Source of the DNA: Pedobacter psychroterrae | GTDB taxonomy: Bacteria; Bacteroidota; Bacteroidia; Sphingobacteriales; Sphingobacteriaceae | NCBI RefSeq assembly: GCF_004331695.1 | Contig: NZ_SJSL01000001.1 | Span: 620,001-684,000, forward strand | DNA: 64,000 bases | Reading direction: 5' to 3' | Part shown: positions 35,582 through 42,540 of the stretch, in pieces | Layout of the letters: each line of letters begins with the position of its first letter | Numbering within the stretch: position 1 is the stretch's first letter | The notes under the pieces: generated by a model | The model's input: the letters and a program-made list of their open reading frames with translations, nothing else | Told to the model about the DNA's origin: nothing | The model's database searches: none | Made by a program: the position numbers and the translations under genes

Positions 35582-36622
35582 TTAACCATAGATAACTTGA
35601 CTTTGAAGAGCGTTGTCATATTGACCGGCAGCGCTTTCAAGTCTCTTTTTAATCCTTGATTGAAGATTACGTGGAGAAAGTACTTTCATGCATTCCCCAA
35701 ATCCAAGGATCTCTCTTTCCAGCTCAAAGTTCAGTACTACGTCGATACGGATTACCGCTCCGTCTTCATCTTGACTCAGTAGCTGCTGACTATGGTGCAG
35801 GGGCTTGGTCAATACATAAGGTGCATTGAGTTTGTTTATTTTTAAAACCACTTTCTGGGCCCTGTCTTTTTCAGATTTGGTAACCCCAAGCAAATCATCA
35901 AAATACCGGTCGAAATCGATTCCCTTGTATTCAATATATGCTTCTTTTGTAAGCTCTTGAAAGTCGACAATCCGGTCAAGCGCCATTGTTATGAGTGCCT
36001 TCCCTCCTCTTGCATGGACCAAGAGGAACCAGCGGTTCCTGTATTCCTTTAACAAATATGGATAATATACGTTACGGCTGGGCTGCTGTGCTTTGAAGGA
36101 TTGGTACTCGATCAATAGGGCTTTCTTCCTTAGTATCGCTTGGTATAGGGGATTGAGATGTTCCAATCCGCGCAACTGCTTGTTACCTTCAAACTGAATA
36201 AAGTTTTGATCGGGATGGGCTGATTTATTCAGGTTATTTTCCAGTTTGGTAATCACTTCGCTCATCTCATCGAAATAATTAAATCCATTAAACTGTTTCA
36301 GCAGGCCAACGATTTCCTTCATCTTATCCACATCTCCTGCATTGATCGGAACCTTTGTGATGCTGTATGCCGGATCACTATAACCATAAAACTTCTTGTC
36401 GGTCACTACAATTGGCGCATTGTATCCCAGCTTGTCACTGCGCATCAACTGGATATCTGCTTGGATGGTTCGCTTACTTACACCTGAAGTAATCCCTTCA
36501 TACTCATACAGCGTGTTTGCCACACGCTCAATGATATCATCTAAAGACCATTTACGAAATCTGTTCTTAAGACATTCGTCTATCGTTTTGTAGCGTATTA
36601 ATGCAAGTTTGTTTACTGACAT
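35582..36622 (-). CDS. WYL-domain transcriptional regulator
   Basis: A 346-residue regulator. Residues 1-70 resemble the helix-turn-helix of this class (SLDDIIERVANTLYEYEG, SKRTIQADIQLMRSD). Residues 150-230 form the WYL domain: LNPLYQAILRKKALLIEYQS, YYPYLLKEYRNRWFLLVHA and ITMALDRIVDF. The tail matches the WCX extension (GFGECMKVLSPRNL). WYL proteins bind nucleic-acid-like ligands and can repress or activate. It is transcribed away from the tRNA-like tract, slipin and rtcB; a dyad lies over its own promoter and a second copy lies upstream of the rightward promoter, so it probably controls both. Confidence 0.9.
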   Translation of the reverse strand: MSVNKLALIRYKTIDECLKNRFRKWSLDDIIERVANTLYEYEGITSGVSKRTIQADIQLMRSDKLGYNAPIVVTDKKFYGYSDPAYSITKVPINAGDVDKMKEIVGLLKQFNGFNYFDEMSEVITKLENNLNKSAHPDQNFIQFEGNKQLRGLEHLNPLYQAILRKKALLIEYQSFKAQQPSRNVYYPYLLKEYRNRWFLLVHARGGKALITMALDRIVDFQELTKEAYIEYKGIDFDRYFDDLLGVTKSEKDRAQKVVLKINKLNAPYVLTKPLHHSQQLLSQDEDGAVIRIDVVLNFELEREILGFGECMKVLSPRNLQSRIKKRLESAAGQYDNALQSQVIYG

Positions 36623-36671
36623 AAAAGAATTGATCTAAAAGACTATTGCATAAATATAGAAAATGGAAATG

Positions 36672-36693
36672 ACTACGCAATACAACTGCGCAC
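36672..36693. promoter_or_regulatory. Dyad operator copy 1, over the WYL promoter
   Basis: ACTACGCAA-N6-TGCGCA; its TACGCA and TGCGCA halves form a near-perfect inverted repeat with 7 nt between. On the minus strand it covers the -33 region of a promoter for the WYL gene (TTG, 19 nt, TATATTTA near 36655), a position expected for autorepression. Confidence 0.6.
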
Positions 36694-36782
36694 ATTAATC
36701 AAAAAACAATAGCCTTCAGTCCAAATTTAAAATTAATAAGCTGAAAAACAGGGGTATAAAAAATATATCGAGAAAGAGACAC

Positions 36783-36804
36783 ACTACGCAAATGTGCTGC
36801 GCAG
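36783..36804. promoter_or_regulatory. Dyad operator copy 2, upstream of the rightward promoter
   Basis: A second ACTACGCAA-N6-TGCGCA, identical to copy 1 outside the 6-nt centre and its last base, 111 bp away in the same orientation. It ends 13 nt before TTTG at 36818-36821, which is followed 18 nt later by TAGTTCTTTG (36840-36849), an imperfect promoter for the tRNA-like/slipin/rtcB transcript. The placement suits activation or looping with copy 1. Confidence 0.6.
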
Positions 36805-36858
36805 TACCAGCCGCATCTTTGTAATGTCAGCAATGACAATAGTTCTTTGAGAAATAAA

Positions 36859-37014
36859 CAGTACAAATGTACTTCAAGATATTCCCCTGAGGGAATGGCA
36901 ATTTGAAAGGATAAACATCCATAGTTGAGGGTTTCTATACAGCCCCATAGTATTGAGCTGATTAGCAGCAATATTCTGATGTTTAGAATGAAAGATTGTC
37001 TCAATTTGTGTGTC
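36859..37014 (+). other. Structured 5' part of the rightward noncoding tract
   Basis: Several short perfect inverted repeats follow the predicted promoter: AGTAC-AAAT-GTACT (36860-36873), ATTCCC-CTGA-GGGAAT (36881-36896), AAACATC/GATGTTT closing a region of about 75 nt, and ATTCT-GATGTTT-AGAAT, a 5-bp stem with a 7-nt loop like an anticodon arm but without U33. No reading frame is credible. This density of hairpins suggests a noncoding RNA rather than a simple leader. Confidence 0.45.
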
Positions 37015-37040
37015 GCGGGTTCGAATCCCGCTCCTGGTCA
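37015..37040 (+). ncRNA. tRNA-like unit 1: T-arm plus 3' acceptor strand only
   Basis: GCGGG-TTCGAAT-CCCGC is a perfect T-arm with consensus loop, followed by TCCTGGT and CA as a 3' acceptor strand. No matching D-arm or 5' acceptor is seen upstream. TCCTGGT is complementary at 6 of 7 positions to AACAGGA, the first 7 nt of unit 2 just downstream. Confidence 0.6.
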
Positions 37041-37104
37041 AACAGGATAACTCAGTCCGGTAGAGTAACAAACCCAGTGCAGGTTCGAATCCTGCTTCCG
37101 ACCA
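37041..37104 (+). ncRNA. tRNA-like unit 2: D-arm and T-arm but no anticodon arm
   Basis: AACAGGA, then TA, a perfect D-arm ACTC-AGTCCGGTA-GAGT, 12 nt (37067-37078) in place of the anticodon arm and variable loop, then a perfect T-arm GCAGG-TTCGAAT-CCTGC and TTCCGAC-CA. A normal tRNA needs at least 21 nt between these arms, so it cannot decode. Its own two ends pair poorly (3 bp), while its 5' end pairs with unit 1 and its 3' end (TTCC) with GGAA of unit 3. Confidence 0.65.
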
Positions 37105-37178
37105 AAATAGGAACGCAATTGGTAGCGCGCTATGGACTTAAACCCCTAAGCAAAAGAAGGGTAACTTTTCAAATCCCC
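37105..37178 (+). ncRNA. tRNA-like unit 3: degenerate, Leu(UAA)-like anticodon region
   Basis: CGC-AATTGGTA-GCG is a D-arm; TATGGACTTAAACCCC resembles an anticodon arm with UAA but its stem keeps only two or three pairs; TTCAAAT-CCCC resembles a T-loop and 3' T-stem, but the 5' strand is broken. It looks like a decayed tRNA, or a tRNA-derived piece used for another purpose. Confidence 0.45.
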
Positions 37179-37208
37179 AAACACCCTGAAGCACAAAAAA
37201 GACATTAA

Positions 37209-37292
37209 GCTTACGACCAAAGCGATCAAACGCATTTAATTCGGTTAACGCGCTCAACGCTCTTAATGCGCTCGAGGCTTTAGAACGTAAGC
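37209..37292 (+). ncRNA. Nested 84-nt stem-loop before the slipin gene
   Basis: Four nested helices share one axis: GCTTACG (37209-37215) with CGTAAGC (37286-37292), AAAGC (37219-37223) with GCTTT (37277-37281), CGCATT (37231-37236) with AATGCG (37265-37270), and an inner GCG with CGC (37250-37252, 37258-37260). There is no T-run, so it is not a terminator. The remaining 37293-37457 shows no gene or clear promoter and leads directly into the slipin start codon. Confidence 0.6.
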
Positions 37293-37457
37293 AATTTAAT
37301 TTATACCCTGAAAGCATAAATAAAGCTGACCATCTTGAGACCCTATAGTCTACAGAACGGATAACAAATCAGCAATCATTGATACTTCCGTATAAAATAA
37401 ATGAATGTCTTTAATGTGTTTCCTTTAAAATTAAAACCACCTTAAAAAGAATATAAT

Positions 37458-38552
37458 ATGAAAAGAGTAACAGTAAACACCAATTCAGCAGGGTTGGTTT
37501 ACAAGAAAAAAGAATTAAAAAGAGTATTGACAGCCGGAAATTACTGGCTGGGATTTGGAGAAGAAATGGAAGTTTATGACCTATCTAAAACTTTCATTGC
37601 CTCCACCGAACTGGATGTACTTTTACTCAATACGGATTTCCGGGAATTGGTTACCGTGGTAGAAGTCAGGGACAACCAAATAGCATTGGTTTACCAGAAT
37701 GCCAATTTTAAACAAGTATTGACTGCAGGAAAATATGCGTTCTGGAAAGGGTTGAACAACTATTCCTTCATTACCGCAGATCTGAGCAAATATGAGATCA
37801 CAGAAACCATTGATAAAAATACATTAGAAAGGTCTCAATTGTTAGCTTTTATTAAAGCCTTTAAGGTAGAGGCTCATGAAACCGGATTGATGCTGGTGGA
37901 TGGCAACTTTGAGAAAGTACTGAGCCCAGGCAATTATATCTTCTGGAAAAACAGCACGGTAATCCAGGTCTTGAAGACCGACTTAAGGCAATTGAGCATG
38001 GAGATCATTGGACAGGAAATATTAACGAAAGACAAAGCGCAATTAAGAATTAACTTCAGTATTCGGTACAAGGTTGTGGATGCAATAAAAGCATTGCTGG
38101 AAAACAAGGAATTTGAGAAGCAATTGTATGTCATCATCCAGCTCGGATTAAGAGAATTCATTGGAAAAATGACCTTTGACGAACTGATGGAAAACAAAGA
38201 TAAAATCTCAGAAAGTGTATTGAGCATCTCGGCAGAAAAAGCTAAAACGCTCGGTGTTATTTTGCTGGACTGCGGCGTGAAAGACATTGTTTTGCCAGGA
38301 GACATCAAGGACATCATGAACCAGGTATTAATTGCGGAAAAGAAGGCCCAGGCCAATCTGATTACGAGAAGAGAAGAAACTGCATCAACAAGAAGTTTGC
38401 TGAATACAGCTAAACTAATGGAAGATAATGCCATGCTCTACAAGCTCAAAGAGATGGAGTATGTGGAGAAAATTGCAGAAAAGATCAATAACATCAGCTT
38501 GTCGGGTAGCGGACAAATTGTAGACCAGTTAAAACAAATATTTGTAAAATAA
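37458..38552 (+). CDS. Slipin/SPFH (Band 7) family protein with N-terminal triple repeat
   Basis: A 364-residue protein. Three repeats at about residues 11-31, 75-96 and 142-164 share a pattern GLVYxxxxFKxVLxAGxYxFW (variants KKELKRVLTAGNYWL, NANFKQVLTAGKYAFW, DGNFEKVLSPGNYIFW). The SPFH domain follows (LTKDKAQLRINFSIRYKV, LGLREFIGKMTFDELMENKD, LGVILLDCGVKDIVLPGDI) and then a helical tail (EKKAQANLITRREETASTRS). No signal peptide or membrane hairpin is visible, so it may be cytoplasmic or peripheral. SPFH proteins build oligomeric scaffolds. It lies 38 nt upstream of rtcB. Confidence 0.88.
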   Translation: MKRVTVNTNSAGLVYKKKELKRVLTAGNYWLGFGEEMEVYDLSKTFIASTELDVLLLNTDFRELVTVVEVRDNQIALVYQNANFKQVLTAGKYAFWKGLNNYSFITADLSKYEITETIDKNTLERSQLLAFIKAFKVEAHETGLMLVDGNFEKVLSPGNYIFWKNSTVIQVLKTDLRQLSMEIIGQEILTKDKAQLRINFSIRYKVVDAIKALLENKEFEKQLYVIIQLGLREFIGKMTFDELMENKDKISESVLSISAEKAKTLGVILLDCGVKDIVLPGDIKDIMNQVLIAEKKAQANLITRREETASTRSLLNTAKLMEDNAMLYKLKEMEYVEKIAEKINNISLSGSGQIVDQLKQIFVK

Positions 38553-38590
38553 GTAATGTCTTTAAAGGCATTACTTTTAGAAAGAACAAC

Positions 38591-40012
38591 ATGAAAAGAG
38601 CTATCAACGGAAATGACCTGTTATCAATTGGCTATAAACCGGGGACAATACTGGGACTAGCTATTAAAACAGCCTCAAAGTTGAAGGATTTACCTTTCAA
38701 CGAAGCCACTGCGCTACTAAAAAAGGTGAAGGACTACCCTGAAAATTTCCTGGACGATGAGATCATGGAACCCCTGGCTGCCGCGATGATTGAGGCAGCT
38801 AATGCGCCTGCTGATGAAGTCATTGAATTAAGGAATAAGATGATCGCCTACACCCAATACGGCGAAAAATATATTGAAGAGGGAGCTACTAAACAAATGG
38901 ACATAGCCATGAAGCTTCCTGTGGCAGTTGCCGGCGCATTAATGCCTGATGCCCACCAGGGATACGGTCTGCCGATTGGCGGCGTACTGGCTACACATAA
39001 TGCGATTATCCCATATGGTGTAGGCGTGGATATAGGTTGCAGAATGGCCCTTACTATATTCGATATTCCGGACAATCATTTTTACGGAAATGAAGCATAC
39101 TATAAAAGGGAACTGATTGCGCACACCAAATTCGGCGCAGGCCATGGATTCCATGGTCGCGAAAAAGCAGACCATTCGGTGATCGACAACCCTGATTTTA
39201 ATGCTAACCCCCTACTGAAGCAGCTGAAAGACAAAGCTTATAGCCAATTGGGAAGCTCCGGCGGAGGCAACCATTTTGTAGAATGGGGCATAATTGAATT
39301 TGAACAAAAAGATGAATTCCTGAACATCAATAAAGGCAAGTATCTCGCGCTCCTGAGCCACTCAGGGTCCAGAGGATTTGGAGCTACCATAGCCGGTTAT
39401 TATACCAAACTTGCAAAGGAAATATGTAAGCTGCCTCAAGAAGCCGCAAACCTGGCATACCTGGATATGAACAGCTCAGAGGGACAGGAATATTGGCTGG
39501 CCATGAACCTGGCCGGAGACTACGCCTCTGCCTGCCATGAAGTCATCCACGATAAATTGAGTAAAGCCGTTGGCGCAACTATCCTGGCCAAAGTTGAAAA
39601 CCATCACAATTTTGCATGGAAGGAACTGTACCAGGGACAGGAGGTGATCGTTCACCGCAAAGGCGCAACTCCTGCAGGAAAAGGCATAATGGGAATCATA
39701 CCCGGCTCTATGACCGCACCAGGATTCCTGGTAAGGGGAAAGGGTGTAGAAACAGCCATCAACTCAGCTGCACATGGCGCCGGGCGACAAATGAGCCGGT
39801 CCAAAGCTATCAAAAGCATATCTAAGGATGAGATGCGGAAGGTGCTGCAAGACCATAATGTAATGCTGATCGGAGCTGGTTTGGATGAAGCACCCATGGC
39901 TTATAAAGACATTAATATGGTAATGAATGCACAACAGGAACTGGTCGACATCATCGCAAAATTCAGCCCTAAAATCGTCAGAATGGCCGACGACGGTAGC
40001 CGCGAAGATTAG
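38591..40012 (+). CDS. rtcB: RNA-splicing ligase RtcB
   Basis: A 473-residue RtcB with intact catalytic motifs: MPDAHQGYGLPIGG at residue 118, GVDIGCRM (manganese ligands D147 and C150), SSGGGNHFVE (H228), SHSGSRG (H257), VENHHNFA (H338/H339) and AAHGAGRQMSR with the guanylylated H395. RtcB joins 2',3'-cyclic-phosphate or 3'-phosphate RNA ends to 5'-hydroxyl ends using GTP, repairing tRNAs cut by anticodon nucleases. No archease, RtcA or RtcR gene is adjacent; instead the partners are the slipin, the tRNA-like tract and the WYL regulator. Confidence 0.96.
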   Translation: MKRAINGNDLLSIGYKPGTILGLAIKTASKLKDLPFNEATALLKKVKDYPENFLDDEIMEPLAAAMIEAANAPADEVIELRNKMIAYTQYGEKYIEEGATKQMDIAMKLPVAVAGALMPDAHQGYGLPIGGVLATHNAIIPYGVGVDIGCRMALTIFDIPDNHFYGNEAYYKRELIAHTKFGAGHGFHGREKADHSVIDNPDFNANPLLKQLKDKAYSQLGSSGGGNHFVEWGIIEFEQKDEFLNINKGKYLALLSHSGSRGFGATIAGYYTKLAKEICKLPQEAANLAYLDMNSSEGQEYWLAMNLAGDYASACHEVIHDKLSKAVGATILAKVENHHNFAWKELYQGQEVIVHRKGATPAGKGIMGIIPGSMTAPGFLVRGKGVETAINSAAHGAGRQMSRSKAIKSISKDEMRKVLQDHNVMLIGAGLDEAPMAYKDINMVMNAQQELVDIIAKFSPKIVRMADDGSRED

Positions 40013-40057
40013 GCGCTAAAAAGAAAATTACCTTCTCAGAGAAGACATAGGAACAAT

Positions 40058-40081
40058 TGATGCCCTTCAGCATCACTTTTT
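40058..40081 (+). terminator. Terminator after rtcB
   Basis: TGATGC (40058-40063) and GCATCA (40070-40075) form a 6-bp stem with a 6-nt loop, followed by CTTTTTCCC. It lies 45 nt after the rtcB stop codon and before the convergent tex gene. Confidence 0.65.
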
Positions 40082-40113
40082 CCCGTCTTCGAAGAGAATG
40101 GTCATTTTCTCCT

Positions 40114-42438
40114 TTATTTAAACATATCCTTCAGCGCCTGAAGCTTCATCTGCAGATCCCCATCCGGTAGCGGCTTTTCCTTTTGCCCTCCTTTATGGTT
40201 ATTCTGCGGCTTGGCCACTTGCTTGTGCTGAGGACTATTAGGCTTGGATGCCTTCGCAACCGGCTTTTTCAACTTGGCATCAGCGTTCCTCTTTACCTGC
40301 TTAGGCTTCGCTTCTGCCTGCTTCATAGAAAGAGAAATACGTTTTCTGGCTACATCCACTTCTACTACAGTCACTTCGACCTTCTGATGAACTTTAACCA
40401 CTTCATTGGCACTGGCCACAAAGTTCTGCGACAACTGGCTGGTATGTACCAAACCATCCTGATGCACACCTATATCTACAAAAGCACCGAAATTGGTAAT
40501 ATTAGTTACAATTCCCTGAAGTTTCATACCCGGTTTGAGGTCTGCAATTTGATTAACACCTTCAGTAAAGCTAAAAATCTCAAACTGTTCACGCGGATCT
40601 CTTCCAGGCTTGGCCAATTCGTTCATGATGTCATTTAATGTAGGCAAACCTATCTCTTCACTTACATATTGCTGTAGCTTAATCTGCTTCCGCAATTCCG
40701 GGTCTCTCATCAACTGAGCTACACTACAGCTCAGGTCTCTCGCCATCTTATTTACCAGCGGATAACGCTCCGGATGAACAGCACTGGTATCCAGTACCTG
40801 CTCCGCATTTCTGATCCTTAAGAAACCCGCAGCCTGTTCGAATGCTTTATCTCCCAAACGGGGCACTTTTCTCAGGCTTTCCCTGTTTTTAAAGGCCCCG
40901 TGCTCATTGCGGTAAGTAACAATATTCTGTGCCAACTGAGGACCAAGACCAGATACATAGGCAAGCACCTGCTTTGAAGCCGTATTTAATTCAACCCCTA
41001 CCGCATTCACACAGCTCATCACCGTATCGTCCAGCGAAGCTTGCAGCTTAGTTTGGTCCACATCGTGCTGATACTGTCCTACCCCAATAGATTTAGGATC
41101 TATTTTAACGAGTTCAGCCAATGGGTCCATCAGCCTGCGGCCAATAGAAACTGCTCCCCTAACAGTAATATCATGATTAGGAAACTCCTGTCTGGCTACA
41201 TCCGATGCAGAATAAATAGAGGCCCCATTCTCATTTACCATCACTACAATTATATCCAGCAGGTTCAGTCCTCTTACAAAGACTTCTGTTTCCCTGCCAG
41301 CAGTCCCATTACCAATGGCAATGGCTTCTATTTCATATTTTTTGCAAAGATTCTTCATGATCATGGCACTTTCCTGTACCCCTCTTTGTCCATTGTGCGG
41401 AAAAATAGTAGTGTTTTCCAATAGCTTCCCCTGCTTATCCAGGCAGGCTACCTTACAACCGGTACGGAAACCCGGATCGATAGCAAGGATATTCTTTTCG
41501 CCCATTGGCGCAGCAAGCAATAGTTGTCTGGCATTTTCAGCAAATACACGTATTGCTTCCTCATCCGCTTTGTCCTTAGACAAGCGGTTGACCTCTGTTT
41601 CCATTGCAGGCCCCAGCAAACGCTTATAGCTATCCTGTATAGCCAGTTTAACCTGCGCTGTGCTTGAATTGGCAGCTGTTACAAACTGTCTTTCCAGAAT
41701 ATGGATGGCACCCTCTTCAGCAGGCATACTCTCCACCTTTAAAATACCCTCGTTTTCTGCTCTTTTAATAGCAAGGATTCGGTGGGATGGCGATGACTTA
41801 AGGGGTTCATTCCAGTCAAAATAGTCTTTATACTTGATCCCTTCTTCTTCTTTTCCCTTTACCACTGTTGATTTCAATGAAGCTTGTTGCTGAAAATAGT
41901 TCCTCATCGAAGTCCTTGCCTCAACATTTTCATTGATGACCTCTGCAATGATGTCACGGGCACCAGCCAGTGCATCTTCTACCGACGTCACTTCCAGCGC
42001 TTCATTCAGGTACTTAGCTGCAGATGCCTCAGGATCACCCGCCTTTTGTTCAAGAAGCAGGAGTGCCAATGGTTCCAGCCCTTTCTTGCGTGCTTCAGAT
42101 GCCCTGGTTTTACGCTTAGGCTTATATGGTAGGTAGATGTCTTCGATCGTCGCAATATTAGTTGCTGCATTAATCAGCGCAGCCAATTCAGGTGTTAACT
42201 TATCCAGCGCCCCCAATGCTTTTAAAATGGCTTCTCTCCGCTTATCCAGTTCCCGCAGCTGCTGAAACCTGTCACGAATAGCGGCAACCTGAACTTCATC
42301 CAAACTTCCCGTCACTTCTTTCCGGTAACGTGCTATAAAAGGAACGGTAGCTCCTTCGTCCAGTAATTCAATAGTTGCGATAACCTGCTTTTCTGCTACT
42401 GTCAATTCAGCAGCAATAATTGTAGCGTGATTGCTCAT
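40114..42438 (-). CDS. tex: Tex-family RNA-binding protein with S1 domain
   Basis: A 774-residue Tex/YhgF-like protein. In order: N-terminal helical region (VPFIARYRKEVTGSLDEVQ), the YqgF-like RNase H fold (ILAIDPGFRTGCKVACLD), helix-hairpin-helix segments (SGLGPQLAQNIVTYRNEHG, RKVPRLGDKAFEQAAGFLR) and an S1 domain near residue 640 (GAFVDIGVHQDGLVHTSQLS). The last 70 residues are Lys-rich and low in complexity. Tex binds RNA and acts in transcription and stable-RNA handling. It is convergent with rtcB; a functional link to RNA repair is only a guess. Confidence 0.95.
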   Translation of the reverse strand: MSNHATIIAAELTVAEKQVIATIELLDEGATVPFIARYRKEVTGSLDEVQVAAIRDRFQQLRELDKRREAILKALGALDKLTPELAALINAATNIATIEDIYLPYKPKRKTRASEARKKGLEPLALLLLEQKAGDPEASAAKYLNEALEVTSVEDALAGARDIIAEVINENVEARTSMRNYFQQQASLKSTVVKGKEEEGIKYKDYFDWNEPLKSSPSHRILAIKRAENEGILKVESMPAEEGAIHILERQFVTAANSSTAQVKLAIQDSYKRLLGPAMETEVNRLSKDKADEEAIRVFAENARQLLLAAPMGEKNILAIDPGFRTGCKVACLDKQGKLLENTTIFPHNGQRGVQESAMIMKNLCKKYEIEAIAIGNGTAGRETEVFVRGLNLLDIIVVMVNENGASIYSASDVARQEFPNHDITVRGAVSIGRRLMDPLAELVKIDPKSIGVGQYQHDVDQTKLQASLDDTVMSCVNAVGVELNTASKQVLAYVSGLGPQLAQNIVTYRNEHGAFKNRESLRKVPRLGDKAFEQAAGFLRIRNAEQVLDTSAVHPERYPLVNKMARDLSCSVAQLMRDPELRKQIKLQQYVSEEIGLPTLNDIMNELAKPGRDPREQFEIFSFTEGVNQIADLKPGMKLQGIVTNITNFGAFVDIGVHQDGLVHTSQLSQNFVASANEVVKVHQKVEVTVVEVDVARKRISLSMKQAEAKPKQVKRNADAKLKKPVAKASKPNSPQHKQVAKPQNNHKGGQKEKPLPDGDLQMKLQALKDMFK

Positions 42439-42488
42439 CTTAATCTCTATTTTGTCTTATAAAACACAATGGCGCCAAAAATAACAAA

Positions 42489-42520
42489 AAATCCCGCAGG
42501 GGGTTAGCCAACGGGATTAT
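42489..42520 (-). terminator. Terminator after pdhB
   Basis: On the minus strand AATCCCG and CGGGATT form a 7-bp stem with a 15-nt loop, followed by TTTTTTGTTATTTTT. It lies 20 nt after the pdhB stop and just upstream of tex. Confidence 0.8.
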
Positions 42521-42540
42521 ATTTATTTTTATAAACGGTC

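Noticed and set aside
36996..37208. A 70-codon plus-strand reading frame across the tRNA-like units, and a minus-strand frame at 36874-37071
   Set aside because: The translations (FESRSWSNR, PVQVRILLPTK; LSCLTRSGIRTRDTQ) are typical artefacts of reading through tRNA T-arms. The region is better explained as noncoding RNA.
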